This document shows, piece after piece, positions 1 through 9,959 of a stretch of DNA of 64,000 nucleotides (positions are counted from its first letter, which is position 1; each line of letters begins with the position of its first letter). Origin of the DNA: Halichondria panicea (lineage: Eukaryota; Porifera; Demospongiae; Suberitida; Halichondriidae); assembly GCF_963675165.1 (NCBI RefSeq), contig NC_087382.1, positions 2,881,463-2,945,462 of the forward strand. The letters run 5' to 3'. A model generated the notes under the pieces. That model ran no database searches. It was not told the origin of the DNA and saw only the letters and a list, made by a program, of their open reading frames with translations. The translations under genes and the position numbers were made by a program.

Positions 1-959
1 CTTGCATGGTAATTGCATGAGACTGTGTCTAAGTGTAGCATCTTTGAACGGCCAGAACTTGTGTTGCAATGATCCAATTTCAATGAATTATTGAAAGCTT
101 AAAAGGAGCTCTAAAATGAGGTGAAATTTGCAAACATTACCAAATTTCCCATTTTGGCAAATGACCAATTATTTTTGTCTAGTGTAGCATCTTTAAATAG
201 TGTACTTTTACTCTACCTACAAGAAATTCTATATAGCTATGTGTATATACACATATACACATAGCTTAGTGATTATTATGTGGCCTTGATTCCAGGCCTT
301 TTGGGGGGATCAAGGCCACATAATTGGTGTCGATTATCATTGATGTTATTTACGTAAATTAGCGCATTAGCACTATGCATGCACATGCTTAGTACTGTGT
401 GTGTGTGTGTGGAAGATTCTTGTAAGCTTTCAATGTTTTGCAATAGTTACAGCTTTCAAGTTGTGTACCAGCCACCTTCTATATAGGCAGTGTACCTTCT
501 ATATAGACAGCATAATACATGTACCTTCCATATAGGCAGTACATGCCCATGCAGTCTAGGGATTTCTTTAACAGTACATGTAACAACAAGAGTAAATGAT
601 AGCAACCTTTTAGAGCGTGTCGGTGCAGTGTACATGTATAGCAATAGATGATAGCAACAGTACGTGCACTCTTCTATAGAGGTTTCCTTGACAGTATGCT
701 GTATATAGCAACAGTACGTGCCCTCTTCTATAATAGAGGTTTCTTTGACAGTATGCTGTGTATAGCAACAATATAAAATCATACTTCCTGCACTGGACAG
801 TACATGTACAGTCAGCAGTGCACTCCTGGCGCAGTGTGTAGCAACAAGAGTAAACGATATATAGCAACAGAGTATGTACTTGAAGGATGTTTATTATGAA
901 ATTAATCAATTAACAGTATAAACAGTGTGCGATAATATTATAGTACACAACATTTTAAA
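1..959. repeat. Intergenic, dispersed repeats and a short minisatellite
   Basis: No convincing coding exon. The stretch near 36-170 is a decayed arm of the dispersed family that begins with AACGGCCATAACTT (full copies at 22.8 and 25.0 kb). A hairpin with arms ggccttgat and atcaaggcc lies at 281-312. Positions 655-770 hold about two copies of a roughly 66-bp unit around gacagtatgctgt. Open frames on the minus strand here are translations of that repeat. Confidence 0.6.
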
Positions 960-2162
960 TCATAAGATAACTCTATAATTCCGACCTTCATTATTATCCC
1001 AAAACTCTCCTCCTGATACTCGATAGCATACGGCAAACTCTAAATAATGGGAGAGAGAAATATTGAAGGGGATTTGAAACTGAAATTGATCCAATTCTCC
1101 GCTACTCGACTTGTAACAAGCCTCGTTATTAGCGCTGATTTTCCAGCCATTTTGCGAATAGCGTACTAGCACTTGCTTGTCGTAGGCAAGATTACACACT
1201 CTGATAGTTCCTGTGACATAACCGTGTTCTGTGCAGGTGAACGATTGAACCTTGACCTTCGTCTGTACAGTATCGTCCCTTCTTAGACAATGCTCACACT
1301 TGAAACTTGCTGTACTGTAAGTGTTGGGCACGAGCTTGCAGCATAGCAGACATTGCGGTGTAAATTGTAGCAAATCGATTAAGCCTCTAGATGATGATAT
1401 AGCTGCCGAATTGAATTGACAGATTTCGTTAGCTTGTCCTGCTATGGATTTTAAAACGTCTTCTCTTTTGTGTCCATTATCGAAGGCTTTCTTGCAGAGC
1501 GTCCATAACTTGATGGCTTGCTGCACACACACCTTCACTACTCTGACTCTTTCTACCCGGTTCTCTGTTGATGTGTATAGCTCTCTCAGATATTGTGTTT
1601 CTTTGGTCTTTAGTTCAAACTTGTGCTTTAGTTCAGCTATCTTGCGTTGTGTGTCAAGAACAGTTTTCTCTTTTTGTGAGCAATCAATGTTCAGCTTGTC
1701 CACAACACACTGTATCTTTTGTACAGTAGCTTTCAAATTATCTCGAGAAGTATCAGTCCAGAAAATTGGAACCATTCCTTTTTCAAGGAGACTTAATTCG
1801 TTCTCCTTTCTAGTCAGCTTTTTCTTAGCCATAAATAGGGCATTTCTTGCCTTCATAAGTTGCCATTTAGTAGCCTGCAACTTCTTGTGCTGTGTATGTT
1901 GTATGGACTCTGAAATGGACTGTGAGATTTTAAGTTCTCTTTCTTTTTTCCCGAGAACTTTGACGTGATGCGATAAAAAGTGTCCTCGGTTCTTAATCGA
2001 TTCTTCCAATTCTGTCAGTTTCTCATACACTTGCTCTAACTCTGTACATAATTTAGCAGCTTGTGGCTTTAAACCAGTCACTATGGAGATAGCTGTATCT
2101 GTATTTCCCTCTTCCAGAGCAATTAGAGCATCTTGCAATCTTGTAGGCAATTTGTCAGCCAT
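960..2162 (-). CDS. CBM21-domain coiled-coil protein (PP1 glycogen-targeting-subunit-like C-terminus)
   Basis: Single open exon of 400 residues starting MADKLPTRLQDALIALEEGN. Residues about 30-215 are rich in K, E, Q and L in a heptad-like pattern, suggesting coiled coil. Residues about 280-310 hold a C-x2-C ... C-x2-C set (CLLCCKL, CEHCLRR) that could bind zinc. The last 90 residues fit the CBM21 fold: VRVCNLAYDKQVLVRYS, GWK, then FAVCYRVSGGEFWDNNEGRN with the invariant WDNN-x-G-x-NY core. CBM21 in animals belongs to protein phosphatase 1 glycogen-targeting subunits (PPP1R3 family), where it binds glycogen. An RVxF PP1-docking motif is not obvious, so a role in glycogen metabolism is inference. 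No intron is visible, unlike most neighbours, and the gene lies antisense just upstream of the CASD1-like exons, so it may be a retrocopy sitting in an intron of that gene. Confidence 0.8.
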   Translation of the reverse strand: MADKLPTRLQDALIALEEGNTDTAISIVTGLKPQAAKLCTELEQVYEKLTELEESIKNRGHFLSHHVKVLGKKERELKISQSISESIQHTQHKKLQATKWQLMKARNALFMAKKKLTRKENELSLLEKGMVPIFWTDTSRDNLKATVQKIQCVVDKLNIDCSQKEKTVLDTQRKIAELKHKFELKTKETQYLRELYTSTENRVERVRVVKVCVQQAIKLWTLCKKAFDNGHKREDVLKSIAGQANEICQFNSAAISSSRGLIDLLQFTPQCLLCCKLVPNTYSTASFKCEHCLRRDDTVQTKVKVQSFTCTEHGYVTGTIRVCNLAYDKQVLVRYSQNGWKISANNEACYKSSSGELDQFQFQIPFNISLSHYLEFAVCYRVSGGEFWDNNEGRNYRVIL

Positions 2163-2780
2163 TTTAAATGCTTATCAGTGTTCTTTGACTATTGCACAAG
2201 CTTTTGTATGGCCTGTTAACCACCTGTGGTTGATTAGATAGCACCTGATTATAGCAACTTAGCTCTTAGCATGTACGTCTGATCTAGCTAGCTGTTCTCT
2301 ATACTTTCAGTAGCGCTAACTACACTGTGTTCACGTCAAAAAGTGCTCAAAGTATTGCATGTTTTCTATCCGGGCTTTATATAGGGAATACAAAGTCATG
2401 CTTCAATGTGTACAGTGCAGGTGGTTTCTGGTTTTGTAAACAGGATGTGTGTGCTCAGAGTTGAACATGAGTGGTGCACTGTCCCAGACAATGGAAGGCT
2501 TGTACTTGGCTTGTAGCTCCCACAGTATTTACTGGGGGACTGCTACTAAAGGCTATATATTGGAGGGTTGTTTGCCCTGCTACTGTGTAGCTACACATAA
2601 TTATGGTGTCAGACATGTAGTATAAGTTGTCTAGTCAAAACAGTTATCATTGCAAGGTCTGTACACGGCTATATAGTTTTGTGCCTGCATGCTCATTTTC
2701 CCTATCCTGGTTTTGCCCTCAATCGTGTTGAATCAAGCATAACATGTACTCATGTACTCCCCCTTATCTCTCATCACCAG

Positions 2781-3495
2781 GGTTACCTATTGTTCCTGTA
2801 CACCTGTGAGAATGTACAGGAGTGCTCGAGCATGCAAGCTTACATCGGAATATTACCAGTAAGTTCAAACTCTTAGCTACTGCTTTTTCTAGACACTTAT
2901 GTACAGCTGCATGATAATTGTAGTGCTTCAAGGCCAATAATGTTTGCAAACCTACTGCACCTTATCAGGGCAACACCAATTCCCCAAACAGGTGTTTATA
3001 AATGGTCTATAAATTGATGCCATACATGTGTGTGTGTCTTTGTGTGTGTAATAATCCACCCCTAAAAAGCATCCAGCTGCTGGATCTAGGATGTGTGCAT
3101 ATGATTACTGTGCATGCATGACCTCATTTCCTTCCATTGATCTCATTATATATTCACTTCCTTTCGTTATTCATTTCCTCCTTCTACAGATTCTGGCGTA
3201 TGTGTTTCTACGCAATGGTAGCATCCTGCACCACTTCAGTAGTGACTTCCTAGTAGAAGCTGGTTCACATTCACTATGGCTTTTTGTTAGTCATTTCCAT
3301 ATCCTTAACGCTCTCAATGGCAAAGGTCTTCTCGTGTTTTTCCCCGGCTATTATTACTTGAATGCAGTGGGTGTGGTCACAGTCTACTTGTATGTCTTCA
3401 TGGTGATCCGTCTGAGCGCTCGTACGCTCTCTGATTGGTCGACTGCCAAGGAGATAGCAAAACACAATAGCAAGGACGATGACACTAATGTTTAG
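2781..3495 (+). CDS. CASD1: CASD1-like sialic acid O-acetyltransferase, last two exons
   Basis: Two coding exons are visible: 2781-2858 (acceptor ...caccag, donor gtaagt) and 3190-3495 (acceptor ctacag, ends at TAG). Both junctions are phase 0. The joined protein contains CENVQECSSMQAYIGILP followed by ILAYVFLRN and then LLVFFPGYYYLNAV, matching the C-terminal membrane-spanning part of the Cas1p/CASD1 10-TM acyltransferase family, whose members transfer acetyl groups to sialic acid or glucuronoxylomannan in the Golgi. The normally conserved QYHIWLAA segment reads SHFHILNAL here, so divergence is marked. The catalytic SGNH-type N-terminal half is absent: no upstream exon was found between 2163 and 2780. 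Either earlier exons lie to the left of the window, with the CBM21 gene nested in an intron, or this is an orphan 3' fragment. Confidence 0.6.
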
Positions 3496-4034
3496 TATAA
3501 TAATAATAGCGACATGTTTTATAGTTCTATTTTTGCCCTTACAAACTTACAATCTTATATCGTTTTGTGCAATCGATCAGCAATGATGAATTACTATAAT
3601 TATTATTATTATGTTGTTCAATTTTAATGCACAAAAATAACACAGAACAGAATGGATGGATGGGTGGGATTAAAAACAAACAAAATGACACGATGCCATT
3701 ACACTTAATTATTATGACAGTCATATAGTTATCGCTGTTCTTGTGCTGTGTCGGCATAGCAACCAGCAGGATCGCCTGTAGCAAATAAAGCGGATCATAA
3801 TCATCATAATGCCTACAATTATAAACATCATAGAAAGAGGCCGGGATATAGTGGCGAGGAAAAGGAGGCGTGTCGATCTCTTTGTAGTAATAGTACAGTC
3901 AGATTAAAATAATTATTAGCAATAATTATTATAATTAATAAAAAAACTTGTGTATGTGTATGTATTATTAATTGCAAATGAGGAATTAAGGCAATACAGT
4001 CCCCACGTCATATCACATGTACATGTACAGTGAC
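3496..4034. other. AT-rich intergenic region
   Basis: Between the CASD1-like stop and the small inverted-repeat element. AT-rich with short simple runs; no exon or RNA gene recognised. Confidence 0.5.
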
Positions 4035-4416
4035 TAGGCCTGTGCCAAATATTCAAATTTTTTCACCTATTATTCATTCGCACTTGATCAGCTTATTATT
4101 ATTGACACCAATTATTATTTAACATACACATGTACAGCAGCGAAATAAAACACTTATAAATTATATATCACAAAAAATGGGATTAAGTCATTACTTTTAA
4201 TTTCAGCAGCGAAATAAACTTTAGCACAAAAAAATGTGGTTTCAATATTGATTGAACTAACAACAATCAGATTTACTGCCATGTAAAATGTGGGCGTGTT
4301 CCGAGCTACTGCACATGTGCAACTCAATGAATATCATTAAACTATTTTCACAGTGCCTATTGAAAAAGGCTGCCTATTATTCAAAAAATTATTCCGGAAT
4401 ATTTGGCACAGGCCTA
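4035..4416. mobile_element. MITE-like element with 20-bp terminal inverted repeats, TA flanks
   Basis: The left end at 4035-4054 (TAGGCCTGTGCCAAATATTC) is perfectly inverted at 4397-4416. Reading the outer TA as a target duplication leaves an 18-bp inverted repeat starting GGCC, the form expected of a Tc1/mariner-type non-autonomous element. The interior is AT-rich and non-coding. The right end supplies the TAG stop codon of the IgTIR gene. Confidence 0.7.
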
Positions 4417-4844
4417 CCCCACACACTCACCAAGTATCTGCTGGAGTCGTCCAATCAGATTGCTCTCACTTGTTAGTACTACTGGCCAGTACGTTAGCAA
4501 CTGTCGCACTCTTGCCGGGACCGCCCCCTCACTCGTTGCTATGGGAACTACACATCGGGTGTTGGTGACAGCCAATCGCTTCATCGCTAGCTCCAACTCG
4601 AGCTGACAAAACTTACTCTCGGAAAAACAATCAGAAAACACGAACAAAACCTTGCGACTGTTGTTCACAGCATCTGCAATCTGCTCTGTTATGGATAGTC
4701 CAGCAACGAAATCTCTGAGATGCCAGCACACCCGATAGTGAGGGGAGGATTGCGTTTCTAGGGGGTGGAGGATGTGGGTCTGAACCAGCTCTCTAGTCTC
4801 GTCGTGGGCGCTTATAAATACATCATACTTGAAACCAGTACCTG

Positions 4845-4942
<98 letters not shown>

Positions 4943-7218
4943 GTGGAGGTGTGTGCAGTGTGTGTGTGTAGAGGGTGTGTGCGCTGTAGTGTGATGGTGT
5001 GTGCAGTGTGGAGGGTGTGTGCAGTGTGATGGTGTGTGCAGTGTGGAGGTGTGTGCAGTGTGGAGGTGGTGTGCATGCATGCATATTAATTTGTATTTTT
5101 AGAGCCTGTAACTTGTCCTAGATATCGTCTATTTTGTAGCTCTATATAATCACTGAGACAGAAGATACAAGAAGCTGAATGATAGCTATTAGTTCACTCA
5201 CTCTGTGGTTCTGTGGAGTGTGCTGATGATGGTTGACTGACCCTCTGCCCCACCAGTAGTAACACAACACCAATTGCAATCACCAAGGTACCACTGACAC
5301 TAGTCACTAGTATGGAGACCAGTCTGCCACTGTTAACTGGAGCTGCAGTAGCAAAAGTAACAGTAAAAAATTAATATAGGCATATGCATGATCGACAAGA
5401 GTAGGGGACCCATAGAATACGCATATACGTAACATACATATTATAGGTATACGACTAATAAAGATTATCAGTCTATCTAACCAGCTGCAGGTAAATGGAA
5501 GTAATATGTAAAACGGCAGTAAAATAATTGTAAAATACTATTACTGCAGAATGAAAATGCTGCAGAAGGGACTCCCCATTCTCCTCACTCTCTCTCTACC
5601 TTCTAGCTCCAACTCCACTGACGCCATTTCCTCTCCATATTGACAGACATAGTTTCCCTCCATTGCACTACTACACCTTCTCACAGTTAGTTCATTGGTC
5701 CAGCTACAGTCCCTCTCGTTATAGCGTGGGCGTTGTTGTATGTAGGGGAGTAGCTCTCGGCTACCGTTGCTCCTGACGATGAACCAGTATGGCTTCAGAC
5801 CATACGAGAATGGGGCGTGTACGGTACATGAGAGGGTGTGGTCTTGGCCAATAAGGGGCGTGGCATTCATGGGAGATATGACGATGCTACTATTGCTTGT
5901 ATGATAGGAACAACCTGTGTGTGTGTGTGGGGGGGGGGTGAAGTGAGGGTGTGTGTATGGTGGGAGTGGGTAAGTGTGTGAAGCATGATTGTAAGTAGCT
6001 ACAAATTTAGTACGTAGTTGAACATCTTTCTACAGCCATAACTTGAATTTCGTTGATCCAATGTCAAAATTTTAGTGAAAGCTTAGAAGAGACCTTTCAA
6101 ATGGTACCATCAAAAGTTTATATTTAAATTAATTTGGCCGTACCATGGATTATAGCCCATGATCCAAGGCCGGAAAATGACAAATTAGGGCCCTGACATG
6201 GATTTAAACACAAAATCATTGGTCCTCCAAGTCACGTGTGTGTACCTAACCAACAACTACCAACTAAATTCTTACTTGTTGCTTGCAAGAAGAACAGTCC
6301 GTCATTACTATAATTCTCATCTCCTATCTGATTGGTCGCATGGCATTCATACACGCCCCCATGTTCTCCCGTGTATCCCTCCACTCTCCACTTCCGTCCA
6401 TTCTCGGAAAATACGACATCGCTGGCAAAACTTAATTTCTCCCGACGATCTATGTTCCTGTATCGCGTCCAAGTGTAGCTTGGTGGGGGGTCACTCTGCA
6501 GGGGACAGGTGAGCTCATACGGGCGTCCAATTACAGGACTCCTGTTCACACCAGCTGGCCACGTCGCCATGGGAACAACACGAGGAGGATCTGCGTGGGC
6601 GGGGGCAATGGATTAATGGTAAGAGTCTAGCTAGAGTGAACAATTAATACTAAGTATTTTATAGCAGCTATATAATTATGTGAAAGCTCTGAAATTGTTA
6701 TAAACTATAATCATGTTCTACAAAAGATAACAAAAGATAACATTATATCATACATGTACCTTGTCAGTTTGTTTGTGTATATGAGTGGTATCAAATATTG
6801 GACAGTGTAAACATGAAGTTGAGATAACGAATCTCCAGACCACATAATGTGCTCTGTGGGCTATACTGATAGACTGATAGACTTCCTACAGAAACTAAAA
6901 CACTTCAGGCTATAATATTATCAGACACTTGAGGCTATCAGCTGCATAGCAACTTACAGAGCACTGTTAGTTGATAGCATGGTATATCCCAATGGTTGAT
7001 GGTGGGGATATCAGGGACACAGCAAATGCTTGCACCGCTATCATTCCATTGAGGGTACAAGTGAAGATAGCTGGACGAGTTGCTTAGCAACACCTGCACA
7101 GAAAAACAGTTTACATAATGAAGATGCAAAGAAAGAACTATCAATTGTTTTTAATCAGATTATATCAACCATTAATTGTTCAATTTTTCAGCACTGTAAA
7201 CGTTTTTTCGATAGCACG

Positions 7219-7284
<66 letters not shown>

Positions 7285-7923
7285 CATACACACACGGAGA
7301 GTGGAAAGAGTTAACACCTCTTGAGTGGAATGAAGATAGTAGGTATATGAAAGCCCTTGATGGTCAGAGTGCTTGCCACAGGGTAAAACCAACAGTTGAT
7401 CTTGCCTGCCCACACAACGATATCTGTTATCAACCTCCCCACACCATGGCAACTGCGAGGCTTCCTCAGAGAGCCCTACACGTAGAGAGAAATGGGAGGT
7501 AATCACGGTTAATGGTCCTGAGGCAAGAAATGGCTGCCTATTTTGTTGATGCAGGTTGCAATAGATCGAGTATGCTGCAAATGTAACTTTACGTGCAAAT
7601 ACTTTAACAAACTGACCATTAGTACGCTTGCTATAGCTTGGGTTGTTAGTCATAGTGCATTATACATACGGTAATGCACCGCAAATCATTAGGTGCTGAC
7701 TTATATATAAAATATAAATGCCTGATTGAATGCATGCAGTTGAATGCAGTGGCATGCTCACAACCTCATAGCTAGCTGCTGCATGCAATACAAACAAGCA
7801 ATATACTATAGTAAGCTAGCTAGCTAATAGTGTGTCTTATGCATACCTCCCCTTACCTGCAACAGTGGAGGCCCAACAGCAGCAACAGTGCATGAGCAAC
7901 AGCAACCAGCCAGTAGGGGACAT
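4414..7923 (-). CDS. IgTIR receptor: signal peptide, three Ig-like domains, TM, TIR
   Basis: Seven exons close in frame to 519 residues: 7857-7923, 7318-7475, 6958-7093, 6276-6590, 5600-5914, 5202-5342, 4414-4841. Only the donor at 7317 (GTGTTA) is weak. Exon 1 is a signal peptide (MSPTGWLLLLMHCCCCWAS). Exons 2-3 make a first divergent Ig-like domain; exons 4 and 5, each 315 nt and phase 1-1, encode two typical ones (LTCPLQS...YTWTR...GVYECHATN; LSCTV...YWFIV...GNYVCQYG). Exon 6 is the membrane helix (LVIAIGVVLLLVG). Exon 7 is a TIR domain with box 1 YDVFISAHD and a CQLEL segment carrying the glutamate in the position used by TIR NADases. The BB loop reads RDFVAG where Toll/IL-1R relatives usually have proline. 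The same architecture (AmqIgTIR) is known from sponges; a role in pattern sensing is inferred. The gene diverges from PNPO across about 200 bp. Confidence 0.88.
4848..4939. repeat. (GT)n microsatellite in IgTIR intron 6
   Basis: About 45 GT units immediately upstream (in gene sense) of the TIR exon, followed by a degenerate minisatellite of GTGTGCAGTGTGGAG units to about 5070. It supplies the CA-rich polypyrimidine-like stretch before the acceptor of exon 7. Confidence 0.9.
7219..7294. repeat. (CA)n/(CACG)n microsatellite in IgTIR intron 2
   Basis: Alternating CA and CGCA units lie just inside intron 2 next to the weak GTGTTA donor at 7317; they translate to spurious HTHT or CVCV frames. Confidence 0.85.
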
Positions 7924-8133
7924 GTTTGTATGTATCGTCTAGACTAGAATTCCGTTTTTGGTAAAGATCATTAATCATTCACTGCAATATTGACATCTGG
8001 TTAACATCTCTTTACCTATTTTCATTAAAGATCAAGAGCAGCCTGGAGCTAGCTGGAGCAGGAGCAAGGTACGTATAATATGTATATAGATCTATGTACG
8101 TAGCTATGTCCCCTCAGCCCGCCCTCTGCAATC
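7924..8133. promoter_or_regulatory. Bidirectional promoter region, IgTIR / PNPO
   Basis: The start codons of two divergently transcribed genes are separated by 210 bp. On the plus side a 5'UTR intron is likely: donor gcaag|gtacgt near 8069 and acceptor ccctcag near 8118, just before the PNPO ATG. No TATA box is evident. Confidence 0.5.
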
Positions 8134-8805
8134 ATGGAAACCATGGAAACCACTGGTGCTGACGTGTCCCAACTCCGTACTGCCTACAATGTTGACACGT
8201 TCACCGAGGATCAGCTCACCTCACACACAGACCCATTCCAACAGTTCCATTCCTGGTTCCAAGAAGCACTGGAATCCATACCCGAACCGCAAGCAATGTG
8301 TATCTCCACGGCAACCAGGGATGGACGTCCGTCAAGTCGTATGGTCCTCATGAAAAAATACGACCAAGATGGATTCCGTTTCTATACCAATTATCTGAGC
8401 AGAAAAGGATGTGAACTAACGGACAATCCTAATGCTTGCATTCTGTTCTACTGGGAAAAGCTCCATCGACAAGTTCGAATTGAAGGCAAAGTGCAGCGTC
8501 TTTCAGAAGAAGAGTCTATCAGTTATTTCTCCACTAGACCAAGACCCAGTCAAGCCAGCGCATGTGCTAGTATGCAGAGCACCACTGTGACAAGTCGGAG
8601 AGAACTGGAGGAGAAGATGCAATCTATTCTAGAATTGTATCCCAAGGGAACTCCCATTCCAAAACCAGATTATTGGGGCGGCTACGTCCTGGTTCCAGAC
8701 ATGTTTGAGTTTTGGCACGGACAATCATCACGGTTACACGATCGTATTGTATTCACCAAGGACGAGCAAACTGGAATATGGGAACGAAAAAGACTATCTC
8801 CTTAA
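8134..8805 (+). CDS. PNPO: Pyridoxine/pyridoxamine 5'-phosphate oxidase
   Basis: Uninterrupted 223-residue frame. The enzyme oxidises pyridoxine- or pyridoxamine-phosphate to pyridoxal 5'-phosphate with FMN, the last step of vitamin B6 salvage. Visible family features in order: substrate entry segment FHSWFQEALE, FMN-binding RDGRPSSRMVLMKKYDQDGF and FYTNYLSRKG, CILFYWEKLHRQVRIEG, STRPRPSQASACAS, then WGGYVLVPDMFEFWHG and the active-site RLHDR, ending ERKRLSP like the usual ...RLAP terminus. Length is slightly below the human enzyme and no mitochondrial presequence is evident. The upstream 5'UTR probably contains one intron. All key residues appear intact, so a working enzyme is expected. Confidence 0.95.
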   Translation: METMETTGADVSQLRTAYNVDTFTEDQLTSHTDPFQQFHSWFQEALESIPEPQAMCISTATRDGRPSSRMVLMKKYDQDGFRFYTNYLSRKGCELTDNPNACILFYWEKLHRQVRIEGKVQRLSEEESISYFSTRPRPSQASACASMQSTTVTSRRELEEKMQSILELYPKGTPIPKPDYWGGYVLVPDMFEFWHGQSSRLHDRIVFTKDEQTGIWERKRLSP

Positions 8806-9084
8806 CAACTACACATAATTATTACTGCTCACCCATGCAGTGCGTGGATTGTATATCCGCTACCTGATAAGACTAATGTCTTATGTGTGTGTGTGTGTGT
8901 GTGTGCTATTATTATTAATCATGTTTTAGGTGACTGACGATCCATCCCCTACTGTCAATAGCAGTTAGTTTTAAAGATGATCTTTCCCTCAAAAATACTG
9001 TCATTAATTTATCTCGATTGCAAGCCCTGTTTCATTCGAGGTATTGTCGAGTAGCCAAGAAGACACAAGAAACAGCTACAAGCC
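8806..9084 (+). other. Intergenic, PNPO to Tudor/Ig gene
   Basis: Contains a short (GT)n at 8886-8905 and probably the PNPO 3'UTR and the 5'UTR of the next gene. Nothing else recognised. Confidence 0.4.
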
Positions 9085-9475
9085 ATGAGAAGAGCAGGTT
9101 CTAGTAGAAGTATCCAAGCTGAGGAATACGAGCTAGGTAAGCAGAGCGTGTGGGGCAGTGTGCAAGCTCCAGTAGAGCTCTAGCTTGTTGTTTTTGACAT
9201 GTTTTGCAAAATGTGGGAGGGGCTGCTCTGGCAGCCAGGTCTGAAACCATGGTAGCTTTCTGTACCAAGTTGTGTAGCTAACTATTTCAATGCCCCCCCC
9301 CCCACTACTACCCCCTGCAGAGCTGGGAGGCCATCTTGTGTATCCGGGTGGCAAGGTCAATGTGCGCTGGAAAGGAACCTGGTACAATGGCATTGTCAGC
9401 AAAATTGGACCACAACAGCCAATGTGCAGGGTATGAAAAAATTGGCTCTTTATATATAAAACTACTCCACACACT

Positions 9476-9523
<48 letters not shown>

Positions 9524-9536
9524 CACACTCCACACT

Positions 9537-9578
<42 letters not shown>

Positions 9579-9915
9579 GGGAAATGTCGACCAATCAGAC
9601 TCTGCTGCTAGACCATGATGAGCTGAAGCTGATGGAATCGTTTGTCCTACAGAAGCAGTACAACCCCGGGACTAGGGTAGCCTATAACAATGGTGAAAGC
9701 TGGATAGAGGGCGTGGTGGAGGATGGCAGCTGTGTAGGCGCGGCTCTAGTCAGGTACGCATGTAGTGGGTGTGGTTAGTAGTAGTGGGTGTGGTTAGTGG
9801 CAGCTATGGAACTAGGACAATCGTACGCCAGTTGTGATCTATAAATTTGTAGGTAATTACTTAGCTAAAATTAATGTATAGCTGGTGTTTGTTGAATTCT
9901 GCACATTTTCAGAAC

Positions 9916-9959
<44 letters not shown>

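Noticed and set aside
1444-1968. Plus-strand 174-residue frame
   Set aside because: Antisense shadow of the CBM21 gene, which has clear family motifs on the minus strand.
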